Source of the DNA: DVED01 sp963838375
GTDB lineage: Bacteria; Cyanobacteriota; Cyanobacteriia; Cyanobacteriales; Geitlerinemataceae
Assembly (NCBI GenBank): GCA_963838375.1
Contig: CAWIQY010000015.1
Location: forward strand, 186,001 to 250,000
Direction: 5' to 3'
Length of the DNA stretch: 64,000 bases
The notes under the pieces were generated by a model that saw only the letters and a program-made list of their open reading frames with translations, ran no database searches and had not been told where the DNA came from. Numbering within the stretch: the first letter of the stretch is position 1; each line of letters starts with the position of its first letter. Of this stretch, positions 1 through 9,352 are shown piece after piece. The translations under genes and the position numbers were made by a program.

Positions 1-736
1 CCGACTCTTCCAAGACTTCATAGCTGCTGTCGATCAAACTCAGCCAATCTCGATCGGGATCGACTTGGGCGAATAAGCGAAAAGCGTAGGGCGCTAAGTA
101 AGACGGATTGAGATAAACGGTCGAAGGTTGCGGGACAAAGGATTCTGCCGGACCGGGTAACAAGTAACGTCGATCGCTGCCTTTGGGAACGATCGTGGAA
201 AACTCCCACAAATCTTGTAATTTCGTGCTTGCTAAGGTCAGGTATTCCGGTTGATTCCAGCGACGAGCGGCAAGAATTAGGGCGACGACGGCATCGATAT
301 CCGCATCGCTGGCAAAATTGGCATCCAAAACCCCCCACTGGTTATCGGGCTTTTTACCCCATTTCCACGCCCATAGAGTATCGCGCCCCAACCCCTGAGA
401 TTTTCTCACTAAGTTGTTTTCGCTCCATTCCAGGGTTTTGGCAAAGGTTGCCGCATCGTCAACGAGAACGGCACGCAGCATGGCGTAAGCTTGTCCCTCA
501 GAAATCGATCGATCCTCGTCTTCTCGATCGATAACGCGCCCGTCTCCTTGGATAAACCGCTGTTGGTAAGCTGCCCAACTCTCACTCAAAACATTCGCCG
601 GAATTGCCGACGGCGGCAGCGATGGCGGTGGAGTCGGCGTGGTTTGGCTGACGTAATCCGATCGATCGGAGGCTTTGGGTGTCTGTTCCCCAAACACCTC
701 GGCGAAACATCCCGTCAGCCCGAGAGAGAGTATCAT
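1..736 (-). CDS. GH8 family endoglucanase (BcsZ-like), 3' end outside window
   Basis: Secreted glycoside hydrolase family 8 enzyme, expected to cut beta-1,4-glucan during cellulose-type polysaccharide synthesis. About 245 codons are visible; the C-terminus lies beyond position 1. After a short hydrophobic N-terminus ending in a lipobox-like LTGC and a Pro/Thr/Ser-rich linker, the GH8 domain begins. Visible motifs are SEGQAYAMLRAV, whose Glu is the expected catalytic acid, and WGVLDANFASDADID, matching the Asp-rich GH8 signature. I chose the ATG at 736; a TTG at 745 in the same frame would lengthen the signal sequence. It is the third minus-strand gene after the porin and TPR genes, and together they look like a cellulose export locus. 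The family call is firm; substrate and lipoprotein anchoring are inferred. Confidence 0.8.
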   Translation of the reverse strand, partial: MILSLGLTGCFAEVFGEQTPKASDRSDYVSQTTPTPPPSLPPSAIPANVLSESWAAYQQRFIQGDGRVIDREDEDRSISEGQAYAMLRAVLVDDAATFAKTLEWSENNLVRKSQGLGRDTLWAWKWGKKPDNQWGVLDANFASDADIDAVVALILAARRWNQPEYLTLASTKLQDLWEFSTIVPKGSDRRYLLPGPAESFVPQPSTVYLNPSYLAPYAFRLFAQVDPDRDWLSLIDSSYEVLEES

Positions 737-928
737 CGCCGCCAATGAAGACGTGAAGATGTGAAGACGTGAGGAAGTCTCGATCGATCTCCTCTGACAA
801 ACTTTCCTCCAACTGCCTCCGTACCGAATTTTAGATTGTTTCCGTTTGCGCCCTAACATCATCATTCGCCACCCCGATAAGCGATCCGTTCTTGCAATTA
901 CATCTGAAACTTATGACTCGATTGGGTG

Positions 929-1043
929 CTGGTGCGTTTCGTACCTCAACACACCCTACTTACTCGATCTGGTGCGTTTCGTACCTCAACACACCCTACT
1001 TACTCGATCTGGTGCGTTTCGTACCTCAACACACCCTACTTAC
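929..1043. repeat. Tandem 40-bp repeat, three copies
   Basis: Copies start at 931, 971 and 1011 with a period of exactly 40 bp. The unit core is GGTGCGTTTCGTACCTCAAC followed by ACACCCTACTTACTCGATCT. The third copy is partial. Short reading frames across it are artefacts of the repeat. A related single copy lies on the other strand at 57901-57931. Confidence 0.9.
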
Positions 1044-1084
1044 CTATCACCTATCACCTATTACCTATTACCTATTAACTATCA
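1041..1084. repeat. Degenerate 8-bp tandem repeat (CCTATCA/CCTATTA)
   Basis: Five to six imperfect copies of an octamer (TACCTATC / TACCTATT) directly abut the 40-bp repeat and run into the stop codon of the TPR gene. With the 40-bp array it fills most of the 345-bp gap between the TPR and GH8 genes. I see no clear terminator or promoter in this gap. Confidence 0.7.
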
Positions 1085-3392
1085 ATACCGTTCCCACGGC
1101 GGCTGAAACCCCCTTCGTCGCAAAAAGTCCTCATGTAATTGCTGAATTTGGTTAGAAAGTTCTGCATCGGGTACTCCTTTGGCGATTTGTTCGAGTTGCA
1201 ACTCTTCCAATTGTTCTAGCGCCGAGAGAGGATAATCTCGGGCTGCCGTCAACCCCGCCATCGATCGACGTAAATTGGGATCGTCGGGATCGAGTGCCAG
1301 CGCCTGTTCGTAAAACTTCTGCGCTTCGTCCAAATCTTGCTGTTGGAAACGCACGCCGCCCAACGCAGCTAAAGCCCCGGCATTATCGGGTTCCCACTGC
1401 AAAATTGCTTGATAAGCGCTGCTGGCGAGTTCCAAATCTCCTTGATTTTGGGCGATTTCTCCCTGAACGAAGTACGCGCCGACATTGGTGGGATCTTGAG
1501 CCACCATCCGGGCAACTTTGGCTTGTGCCGCTTCGGGATCGCGCAGCGCCAAAACCTGAATCGATCGAAATTGCAGCGGCATATAGTAGGGATCGACTTC
1601 GATCAGCCGATTGTAAAGGGCTTCGCGAGACGGATCGGCTGGCAGCGCCCCCACCAAACTGAAGAGTTCTGGCGGAGTCGCTGTGGCGGGTTGAGTTGTC
1701 AGCCAATTTTGCAAGACGGCTTCGGCATCGGTTTGAGTCATGAGTTCCTCTTGATACGCTAAGCTGGTACGACCCAGTTGTAAGGTCAAATCTTCCGGAC
1801 GACGGGCGATGAGTTGGTCGTAAAGATCGATCGCCTCTCCCGGACGGTTTTGAGCCAAACGAACGCCAATTAAGCCTTGCAGCGCGGCTTCGACGAGGTT
1901 GTCTGTCGTCGGCATATTCTGCCAGTAATAATTGATAGCGTTGTTCGCTGGCTTCGAGATTGCCTTCGCGCCGTTCGATATCCGCTAAAATGATGTCCGA
2001 AGCCGGATCGGGTCGTCCGTCGATGCCAGCGATATAAGCATCCAGGGCTTGGCGGGCAGCGGTAGAATCGTTGAGCTGCAAAAACATTTGGGCGATGCGG
2101 AAGTTGAGGAACGGTCGATCGACCCCAGCAGCAATTAAACTTTGATAAATGGGTAGCAGTTGCGGATCGGGAGGATCGATCCGGCTCAAGGCACCCGCAA
2201 TGCGATCCAAATCTTGAGGATTACTGGGAAGCGGTTCGAGAACCGTACCCAAACGCGATCGCAGATCCGGTTGAGCAATTTGACCCAGTTGCGACTCGAA
2301 AGCCAGTTGCTGTACTGCCAATACTCGGTTATCTGGTTGGGCGGCTGCCAGTTGTCTATAGAGTTGTAGGGCTAATTCTTCTTCGCCGGGGATGCTGGCG
2401 AGAACGTCGGCAGCTTCTTGCAGCAACGGGATCGGCGGATTCGGGGTTTGGGAAAGCACCTGGCGGTACAGAACGGCGGATTCTTGCAGGAGTGGCAGTC
2501 GATCGGTTTGACGACCAATTTCGCCTAATCCCCGTGCCAAGGTTAACGTCGCGTCCGATTGCCCGCGCAAAGGCTGCAAAGCGGCTAAAGCCTGTTCTGG
2601 CTGTTCGGTTGCCAAATACGATCGAGCCAGTTCTGCCCGCGCTTCTGTGGCAGCGGGGTTGTTTCCCGGCAGTGCTGCCAATTGGGCTTCCAGCACCGGA
2701 ATTCCCGCCGCCGGGTTGCCATTTTCGCGTAAGGCACGGGCATAAGCGATCGCCGCATACCCGGTAATTGCGCCCCCCGTCTGACGATAACGATCGAATA
2801 ATTCTAACCCTTGTCGGGAATCCCCGCTATACACATAAATTTGCGCCGCTCCCAGCAGGACATCCGACGTTGGGTTGGGCGCTTGGAGTAAAATTTGGTA
2901 GTCGGCTCGGGCTTCGGCAATGCGGGACTGATATCCGTACAGCAGCGCCCGCAAAGCTCTAGCTTCCGTATCTTCTGGGGTGGAGTCGAGAAAAACCGTG
3001 AGCGCTTCGATGCCGCGATTTTGCCATTCGGGGCGATACGTCCCCAGCAAGCCCAGGGTTTTCAGCGCCAGGGAATTGGTCGGATCGAGTTCCAAAACCC
3101 GATCGTACGCCGCGAAAGCCTCGTCATCTTGTCCCGCGCGGCGGAGGGCAATGGCTAACCCCAACTGCGCGGGAACCGATCGGGGATAGAGATCTATAGC
3201 CTCTTCAAAAGCATCGATCGCATCGTCTACCCACCCCAATTCTAGGAGATTATACCCACGACCCACTTCGTCGGGGACAGATTGAGCCTGGGCGGCGGGT
3301 ATACCGACACCGCTAATGCCCAAGGCAATGGAGCTATTCAATAGCCCGAACAAAACGATCGCACTTGCGCGAGTCTGGAAAGAACGTTTCAT
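1082..3392 (-). CDS. Secreted TPR scaffold protein, BcsC N-terminal-like (frameshifted)
   Basis: About 770-residue periplasmic tetratricopeptide protein. It has a signal peptide (residues 1-37, cleavage after AQA) followed by many TPR units along its length (for example PRSVPAQLGLAIALRRAGQD and DPTNSLALKTLGL). The length matches the TPR part of the cellulose exporter BcsC, and it lies between a barrel protein and a GH8 enzyme, so a scaffold role in polysaccharide export is inferred. The frame is broken near 1901-1910. The 5' part reads to about residue 493 (LLLAEYADD) and the rest continues in another frame (NLVEAALQGLIGV) to the stop at 1082. The whole span is 3n+1, so removing one base (the extra T in gtctgtcgtc) restores it. 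A draft-sequence error or a recent mutation would both explain this. Confidence 0.8.
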
Positions 3393-3592
3393 GTGAAATT
3401 AGATGCAACCCGCCAAAGTTGGACAACAACCCATGGAATCAAGCTTTTCCTCACACCCCATTCCCCATGGTTCAATCTGTTCCATCTTATGAAACTTCAA
3501 ACTTTGGGAAGGGAACTGCGCGTCCATAACCCTAACCGCCTGGTGAGGCGATCTAAGCAAAGGGTGTGACAGAAGGAAAACTGACCTAAACA

Positions 3593-3622
3593 GGAGATGG
3601 GGAGATGGGGAGATGGGGAGAT
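3593..3622. repeat. 8-bp tandem repeat GGAGATGG, about 3.8 copies
   Basis: Direct octamer repeats lie just downstream of the porin-like gene, followed by a second simple stretch of CGCACTC/CGCACCC units up to the porin stop codon. The rest of the 3393-3658 gap shows no gene. Confidence 0.85.
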
Positions 3623-3658
3623 TTTCACTTCGCACTCCGCACTCCGCACCCCGCACCC

Positions 3659-5563
3659 TTATCGCTGTAACGGTGTCATATCGAACTCTGTTTTCACCCG
3701 AATGCCCAAAATACTTTCAGAAAACTCATCCAAGCTTTGAAAGCTGAACCCCACCCGAAGGCTGGGTAACAAGGCAAAATCGTAGAATGCTTCTAAGACA
3801 TCGGGCAAATCGTCTCCATTGTCGCGGCGCAGGGAGTTGTTGGATAAATCTTGACCGTAAGCGATGCCAAATCGATCGCGCGGGAGGAATAAATCCAAGA
3901 CATTCATCCCCACGCTATAAGTATCGGCGCCGAGTTCCGCATCAATATTTTCATAACGCCCATAGCGCCCGAATAACCCCAAACCAATTTCGGGAACAAA
4001 CACTTCCGCATTGATACCATAAGCTTGTTCGCGATCGTCTGATAGTAACCCAGTTCCCCCATTACTGCGATCGAGTGGGAAAATTTCCCGAAACCCATCG
4101 TCTACCCCAGCATCGCGGGCGGTGGCAAAGGTTCCCCGGACAATGAAATTGCCTTGGCGTACGCCCAACTCCGCCGCCAAACCATCGACGCGGAACTCTT
4201 CTATCCGTCGCGCCGACGAAAAGCCTGCCACCTTGGCTTCTACATTATCCGTCACACTCCAGTTGACCAACAAACCCGTCCGAGAACCGATTCCCGTTCG
4301 ACTCAGTGCCGGATTGGTTTGAAACACGGAATTGAAGAAATGCGTTGCTCCATCCTTGGCAAAACTATTACGATCGAAATACGAAGTTAAATCAAGCTGA
4401 CCGACAGAAAAGCGCAGGTTCGGCAAGTCGGGAATCGACGCCACCAGATACAACTCGTTAATGCTCGCCCCTTGGGTTTGGGAGTCAGCAAACGCCGTCC
4501 CGTCCGTGACATCGAAACTACCGCCCAACGCCACAGTGGGAGCCAGGGGATAAAACCCCGAAATCCTGGCTCTCGCGGAAGCGTCATCCCCTTGGTAGAG
4601 GTAAACCCCTTGAAATTGATATCGAGGTGGCGTCAGGGCTTCTCGCCCCAAGGAACTGGCATCGGCGGCGTGCGCGACTTGGGAAACTTGGGAAAGAGTT
4701 GGACTGGCTGCCACGGTTCCCGAATTCTCCTCAAAACTAAACCGGGTGGGTAATGCCGCCACCAGCTCGTCCGTCGAAAGTACGCTTTCGTCTGGATGGG
4801 GAATCGCGCAAGCATCTCCTAATCCACAACCCATGGCGTTGGATGGGGAATCGGGAACGGTTGAGGTGAAACTGGCAGACGGGGGAACCCGTGAAGGCAA
4901 ACTCGAGGGTGGTGCAAGAACCCCAGCCAAATTTCCCATCACCGAATTTTGCGGCGGTGTCGGCACCGGCAAGGGCAACCTCGGCGAAGCCGTTTTGGCT
5001 GAGAGTAACTGGACAGGGGCTTGTGAGGAGGGGGTACCGCCTTGTACCATGCTGTTAGAAGGCACAAATATCGGTAGTGGAGCTGACTCTAATGGGGTTG
5101 ACTCTTGTAGAGAGTTCGTCGATCGACTGTGGCGATCGACGCGACGATCGATCGAAGCCGTTGGTGGGGTTGTTCTGGGCAGGGAGGGGCGCACCTCGGG
5201 AGCGACAACCGCATCCCCAGCCCCATAGAACATCGGCGGTGGAATTCCGGCAACGCTGGAAAAGGCTTCCGACTGACGACGAGACTCCTGCACAGTCGCT
5301 ACGCGATCGCACTGTTCCCGATCCGATGGCGTTTTCTCTGATTCGGGACGAGACTCCTGCACAGTCGCTGCGCGATCGCACTGGAGATCGTCTTCCGCTG
5401 TTTCTACGGTTTCGTTACCTGACAAATCGGGTAATTGCGCTCTGACAGACTGTGCACCCAACAATTCGGTCGAACAGATGACGATCGCCGAGACCGCAAC
5501 CCAGGGTCGCGTCGCGAAAGCATCTAGGACAGACCGAGCAAACGCGAGAATCGATCGGCTCAT
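3659..5563 (-). CDS. Outer-membrane beta-barrel porin-like protein
   Basis: 634-residue exported protein. It has a long signal peptide (residues 1-43, cleavage near VRAQ). A low-complexity Pro/Ser/Thr-rich region follows (about 45-290), then a C-terminal half of alternating amphipathic strands typical of carbohydrate-porin or alginate-export barrels (for example YQFQGVYLYQGDDASARARI and ELGADTYSVGMNVLDL). It does not end in the aromatic residue usual for outer-membrane proteins. The gene precedes the TPR scaffold and GH8 enzyme on the same strand. The inferred role is the outer-membrane pore of a polysaccharide secretion system, so porin plus TPR would equal a split BcsC. A general porin remains possible. 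The N-terminal region contains a 36-bp in-frame duplication (separate entry). Confidence 0.65.
   Translation of the reverse strand: MSRSILAFARSVLDAFATRPWVAVSAIVICSTELLGAQSVRAQLPDLSGNETVETAEDDLQCDRAATVQESRPESEKTPSDREQCDRVATVQESRRQSEAFSSVAGIPPPMFYGAGDAVVAPEVRPSLPRTTPPTASIDRRVDRHSRSTNSLQESTPLESAPLPIFVPSNSMVQGGTPSSQAPVQLLSAKTASPRLPLPVPTPPQNSVMGNLAGVLAPPSSLPSRVPPSASFTSTVPDSPSNAMGCGLGDACAIPHPDESVLSTDELVAALPTRFSFEENSGTVAASPTLSQVSQVAHAADASSLGREALTPPRYQFQGVYLYQGDDASARARISGFYPLAPTVALGGSFDVTDGTAFADSQTQGASINELYLVASIPDLPNLRFSVGQLDLTSYFDRNSFAKDGATHFFNSVFQTNPALSRTGIGSRTGLLVNWSVTDNVEAKVAGFSSARRIEEFRVDGLAAELGVRQGNFIVRGTFATARDAGVDDGFREIFPLDRSNGGTGLLSDDREQAYGINAEVFVPEIGLGLFGRYGRYENIDAELGADTYSVGMNVLDLFLPRDRFGIAYGQDLSNNSLRRDNGDDLPDVLEAFYDFALLPSLRVGFSFQSLDEFSESILGIRVKTEFDMTPLQR
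5279..5383. repeat. In-frame 36-bp direct repeat carrying a HIP1 site
   Basis: Copies at 5279-5314 and 5348-5383 differ by one base. They are 69 bp (23 codons) apart, so the reading frame is kept. Each contains GCGATCGC and encodes QCDR(A/V)ATVQESR in the porin-like protein. Confidence 0.85.
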
Positions 5564-5686
5564 GACACAATAGAGAAGAATTTAGTTTCGGGAAAATTAA
5601 AACTTTCCTTGGACTTCAAATATCATAATCCAAACATCGGACATTGGGAAAGTTTTAGATTGTGAGATTGACTTAAAATATTACCT

Positions 5687-6460
5687 ATGATGCCTCCCAA
5701 AATGAGATCCGACGCTCTCAGACAAGATAGATTTTTTTCGATTGTTTTTGGGTTAGTTGCCATCGCCTTGCCGATCGTCCTTGTCGGGTGTTCTCCTCCC
5801 AAATCCGCCCCTCCATCCCCTTTATCTCTCCAAGTAGATCCCGCGAAAAATCCTGGAGAATATACGATAACAGGCAACGCCAACTTACCGGAAAACACTC
5901 GAATTACCGTCATGGCAATTCGATCTCTCGAGGTTGCCGACCCGCAATTTCCCGAGTTTTATTCCTACACATCAATTCTCGATCGTCGCTTTGCCGAAGT
6001 TCGTGACCGACAGTGGCAAACCCAACTCAAGCTGTGGCAGGTTGCCCCCGACGGACAATTTCAAGAAATCTGGCAACTCGATCGATCGCGATGGACTTTT
6101 GACCCTTCTCCCGCAGCCGAGGTGACATTTGTTGCCCTGCTCGAACCCGACAGCCAAATCCCCGCTCTCCGCCAAGAATTTCAAGCCCAAGGTCCTCCAT
6201 CAACCGAGGATGTCGTCTGGTTGCCCACTGAGAGAAGTTGGTACGTCCAAGCCACACAGAGCCTTCCGGTCACACTCCCTACAGGCAAAACGAAACCGCC
6301 GCAATTGAAAGCAGAAGACATCAACTGGGGATGGGGCGAACGCGCGGCTACAAAACCCCCGAAAACAACACCGAAAACAACAGAAGATGCCAAACCCAGA
6401 CCGACGACACCCATCGAACCGGACGAAACTCCGCTGATTCCATCACAGTTTATGCGGTGA
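5687..6460 (+). CDS. Putative lipoprotein of unknown function
   Basis: 257 residues (252 if the ATG at 5702 is used). It has a hydrophobic N-terminal segment ending in the lipobox VLVG-C at about residue 35, so it is probably a lipid-anchored envelope protein. The middle part looks like a compact beta-rich domain (PGEYTITGNANLPENTRITV). The C-terminal 50 residues are Lys/Pro/Thr-rich and probably disordered. I do not recognise a family. It is divergent from the porin gene (123-bp shared upstream region) and is followed by a strong hairpin. Confidence 0.65.
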   Translation: MMPPKMRSDALRQDRFFSIVFGLVAIALPIVLVGCSPPKSAPPSPLSLQVDPAKNPGEYTITGNANLPENTRITVMAIRSLEVADPQFPEFYSYTSILDRRFAEVRDRQWQTQLKLWQVAPDGQFQEIWQLDRSRWTFDPSPAAEVTFVALLEPDSQIPALRQEFQAQGPPSTEDVVWLPTERSWYVQATQSLPVTLPTGKTKPPQLKAEDINWGWGERAATKPPKTTPKTTEDAKPRPTTPIEPDETPLIPSQFMR

Positions 6461-6490
6461 AATACTCTATCTCAGTCTCCATATCAGTAA

Positions 6491-6520
6491 AACCCGCGAC
6501 TCATGCCAGTGTCGCGGGTT
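6491..6520. terminator. Hairpin between convergent genes
   Basis: Perfect 10-bp stem AACCCGCGAC / GTCGCGGGTT with a 10-nt loop, 31 bp after the lipoprotein stop codon. It is followed by AAAATTTGGG rather than a pure T run. It could serve both converging genes. Confidence 0.7.
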
Positions 6521-6613
6521 AAAATTTGGGCTATTGTTTGAAACTTGGGTTATACAAAACAAAAATTGTGAGCAATTTACGAGTAGAGATACCTGATAGC
6601 AACGCAGTAGAAA

Positions 6614-7378
6614 CTAGTTAACATCGAGATCTTGGCGGCGGCGCAGACGAGACAAGCCGAAAGCCATAACGCCGAGTAGAGCTGCCGTCGTAGAAGGTTC
6701 GGGAACATCCTGAGATTCTTCGCGAATCTTCTGCAAGTTCGCCTTACCGATATCGATGGCGAAGACTGCATCGTTATAATCTTGGTCTCCCCCACGCACC
6801 AAGTCTTCCCACGCCAAGACGAGATAGTCTTCGTATTCGTATGCCATGACGTGTTGCAGTCCGTCTTTGTTTTTGGCGGTGTCTGTAGACCAGCGAGTGG
6901 CATTAGGCTTCAAAAAGCCATTGGCGTTCAACCAAAAGTCAAGGGTACTGCCTGCCGTCACATTGCCTAAGCTAACAGATTCACCCGCAGTCAAACCACC
7001 TTTGGCGATCGTGCTAGAACCGATCCCCGGCTGTTGATATCCAGTCAAGGTAGAACAGGATGCCGTTAAGCAGGAGATATCGTCAAATAAGATGGTGTCG
7101 TTTATGTTTGTCGTTCCGGTGACAGTGGCGCCAAATTGGTTGCGAAATGCCGCACCTTCGCTGAGGAAGTGAACTTTCACTTCATGGTCGTATATTAAAT
7201 TGAGCTTAGCGGGATCGAGTTGGAAAAGGTTGACTTTTGCCGGATCGACCGCTTGGCGCTCTTTCTGAATGAAAGATTGAAAAACACTGGGATCGAAGGC
7301 AGAAGCCGGATTGGCAACGAACAGCAATCCGGCGAGGGTCGTCGCACTAGTCAGGAGCTTGGAGGTGGGGATCTTCAT
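6614..7378 (-). CDS. DUF4114 domain protein with PEP-CTERM sorting signal
   Basis: 254 residues. A signal peptide (1-27, cleavage at ASA-F) is followed by a domain ending in a Gly/Asp-rich DUF4114-type motif (LVRGGDQDYNDAVFAIDIG, about 190-208), likely calcium-binding. The end is a textbook PEP-CTERM tail: VPEPSTTAALLG, a hydrophobic stretch, then RLRRR. Such proteins are exported, processed by an exosortase and often placed in extracellular matrix. No exosortase gene is visible in this window. The role in matrix or biofilm is inferred from the tail and from the neighbouring polysaccharide locus. Confidence 0.8.
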   Translation of the reverse strand: MKIPTSKLLTSATTLAGLLFVANPASAFDPSVFQSFIQKERQAVDPAKVNLFQLDPAKLNLIYDHEVKVHFLSEGAAFRNQFGATVTGTTNINDTILFDDISCLTASCSTLTGYQQPGIGSSTIAKGGLTAGESVSLGNVTAGSTLDFWLNANGFLKPNATRWSTDTAKNKDGLQHVMAYEYEDYLVLAWEDLVRGGDQDYNDAVFAIDIGKANLQKIREESQDVPEPSTTAALLGVMAFGLSRLRRRQDLDVN

Positions 7379-7877
7379 CGTGTGTACTCGTCTCTTGGGT
7401 CAGGGTAGATTTCTTGGGGCTTGTTCCCAACATATTCAATCTGAAGGCTAAATGTCCACAGATTCGTAAGAATTTGTGAGGAATTTATCAAGCTTTTATC
7501 AGGATGGGGATGCTATATAAATATTACGATATTGGAGAGATAACGATCGTCTCTTGAGGTGATTTCGATCGCCGTTTTCCGAACTCGATCGCGTTATACC
7601 TGTGAAAACTCTGGCAGCAGAATGGCTAGAATTTGTCATTCTCAATTATCTTTTAGTAAGAATAACCATAAAAAATACCGCTCTAATGGACAAAGGGTCA
7701 AACGCTTCGCTTTTCTGTGGATTGTGGATTATAGCCAAGGCAAGAACTTTAAGACTTTTTTTCTGAAACCGATCGAGCTTTTTATTTTTTAGACCTCCTC
7801 ATATTATTCATCGCTTTATGGTAAAATATACTATAATTAGTCCAGAATAAGATTGCTCGCAGCCAGAGGCTTCAATA
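7379..7877. other. 499-bp intergenic region between PEP-CTERM gene and pncB
   Basis: AT-rich divergent upstream region. Apart from the operator-like inverted repeat at 7815-7837 I see no gene. The one reading frame on the plus strand (7559-7792) has no ribosome site or recognisable protein features. Confidence 0.6.
7815..7837 (+). promoter_or_regulatory. Candidate NrtR-type operator over the pncB -10 box
   Basis: Inverted repeat TTTATGGTA-AAATA-TACTATAAT, with 7 of 9 pairs matching around a 5-bp spacer. Its right arm contains a perfect TATAAT (7832-7837), 40 bp before the pncB start. A repressor here would block transcription of the NAD operon. The operon encodes an NrtR-like regulator, so self-regulation is a natural inference. 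I have not matched it to a published motif. Confidence 0.5.
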
Positions 7878-9287
7878 ATGGTGACTTCCTTCGACCCGAA
7901 CAGCCTATCCGACGAGTCTCCCCCAGAAGATCGATCGCTAACGATCGCCCCCCCGGAGTACAGTCTGCTCACCGACCTTTATCAACTGACGATGGCAGCC
8001 TGTTACGCAGGCGAAGGTCTCGATCTCCGACCGGCTCATTTTGAAGTCTTTGTCCGCCATCTACCGCCGCGCTTTGGCTATCTGATCGCCATGGGGTTAG
8101 CGCAAGTTGTGGACTATTTACAAAACTTCCACTTCAGTAGCGAGCAAATTACCGCCTTACAAGCAACAGGTATTTTCGAGTCCGTCAGCGATCGTTTTTG
8201 GTCGCTTTTAAAAGAGGCTCGCTTTACCGGAAACCTGTGGGCAGTTCCCGAAGGCACAGCCGTCTTTGCCAACGAACCCCTATTAAGAGTAGAAGCGCCC
8301 CTGTGGCAGGCACAACTGCTCGAAACCTACATACTCAATACCCTCAACTACCAAACGCTCATTGCCACCAGAGCCGCACGAATGCGGGATGTTGCGGGTT
8401 CCCACGCTATTTTGATGGAATTTGGTACCCGACGCGCCTTTAGTCCCCAAGCGGCAATTTGGGCAGCCAGAGCGGCATTGGCAGCCGGATTTAACTCGAC
8501 CTCCAATGTTCTGGCAGCCTTCAAACTGGGACGCAAACCTACCGGAACTATGGCTCATGCCTTGGTGATGGCACTGGCGGCGACCGAAGGTAGCGAAGCC
8601 CGAGCGTTTGGTGCCTTCCACCACTACTTTCCCGGTGCGCCTTTGCTCATCGATACCTACGATACCATTGCCGCTGCTCGCGGCTTGGCGGCGCAGTTAG
8701 AAGCCGGAGAAATAGAGCTTCAGGGAGTACGAATCGACTCAGGCGATTTAGCGGTACTTTCACGGGAAGTGCGATCGTTACTACCCCAAACGCCGATTTT
8801 TGCCAGCGGCGATTTAGACGAATGGGAAATGGCTCGGTTGCAAGCCGAAGGTGCGTGTATTGATGGTTATGGAATCGGCAGCCGATTGGTAACAGGTAAT
8901 GCCATTGGTGGGGTGTACAAACTCGTGGAAATCGATGGTATTCCGGTGATGAAAGCATCCAGTGGGAAAGTGACGTATCCCGGACGCAAGCAAATTTTTC
9001 GTCAACTCAAAAACGGTCAACTTGAGGGCGATCGTTTAGGATTAGTTGACGAAGAACCGCAGTATGGAGAACAATCCTTGCTGGAGTTAGTGATTGAAGC
9101 GGGAACACCCATTTGCCCTTCCGAAACCTTAGAACAAATAACTAAGCGAACTGCTTTTTCCGTTGCCTCTTTGCCCGCCCAAACCCGTTATCTCGATCGA
9201 CCCACCCCCCCTCCGATTATCATCTCTGACGCCCTGCAAACCCTGACTCAACAAGTTCTCGAGAACTTAAAGAGTTTAGGTGTTTAG
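7878..9287 (+). CDS. pncB: Nicotinate phosphoribosyltransferase
   Basis: 469-residue cytosolic enzyme that joins nicotinate to PRPP to form nicotinate mononucleotide, the first step of NAD salvage. Family features are the N-terminal LLTDLYQLTMAACY segment, the FEVFVRHLPPRFGYLIAMGL stretch, the central MEFGTRRAFSP with the family's conserved His replaced by Phe-Ser at that edge, and the C-terminal GSRLVTGNAIGGVYKLVE loop. The start at 7878 is preceded by AGAGG (7865-7869). It is the first gene of an operon with nadD, the NrtR-like regulator and nadE. It likely responds to the operator-like site just upstream. Confidence 0.92.
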   Translation: MVTSFDPNSLSDESPPEDRSLTIAPPEYSLLTDLYQLTMAACYAGEGLDLRPAHFEVFVRHLPPRFGYLIAMGLAQVVDYLQNFHFSSEQITALQATGIFESVSDRFWSLLKEARFTGNLWAVPEGTAVFANEPLLRVEAPLWQAQLLETYILNTLNYQTLIATRAARMRDVAGSHAILMEFGTRRAFSPQAAIWAARAALAAGFNSTSNVLAAFKLGRKPTGTMAHALVMALAATEGSEARAFGAFHHYFPGAPLLIDTYDTIAAARGLAAQLEAGEIELQGVRIDSGDLAVLSREVRSLLPQTPIFASGDLDEWEMARLQAEGACIDGYGIGSRLVTGNAIGGVYKLVEIDGIPVMKASSGKVTYPGRKQIFRQLKNGQLEGDRLGLVDEEPQYGEQSLLELVIEAGTPICPSETLEQITKRTAFSVASLPAQTRYLDRPTPPPIIISDALQTLTQQVLENLKSLGV

Positions 9288-9352
9288 GAGTTGCCGGAGA
9301 GTCTCACCCCGCACTGGACACGCTTAAGCCACTAACCACTAATCACTAAAAA

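Noticed and set aside
18..338. Minus-strand frame of about 106 codons at the left edge
   Set aside because: It is a shadow of the GH8 gene, which reads in another frame on the same strand with clear family motifs.
846..1155. Two short plus-strand frames across the 40-bp repeat
   Set aside because: Their peptides only repeat the array (FRTSTHPTY units) and have no start signal.
7821..7831. Possible NtcA site (GTA...TAC)
   Set aside because: The spacer is 5 bp, not 8, and the larger dyad explains the symmetry better.
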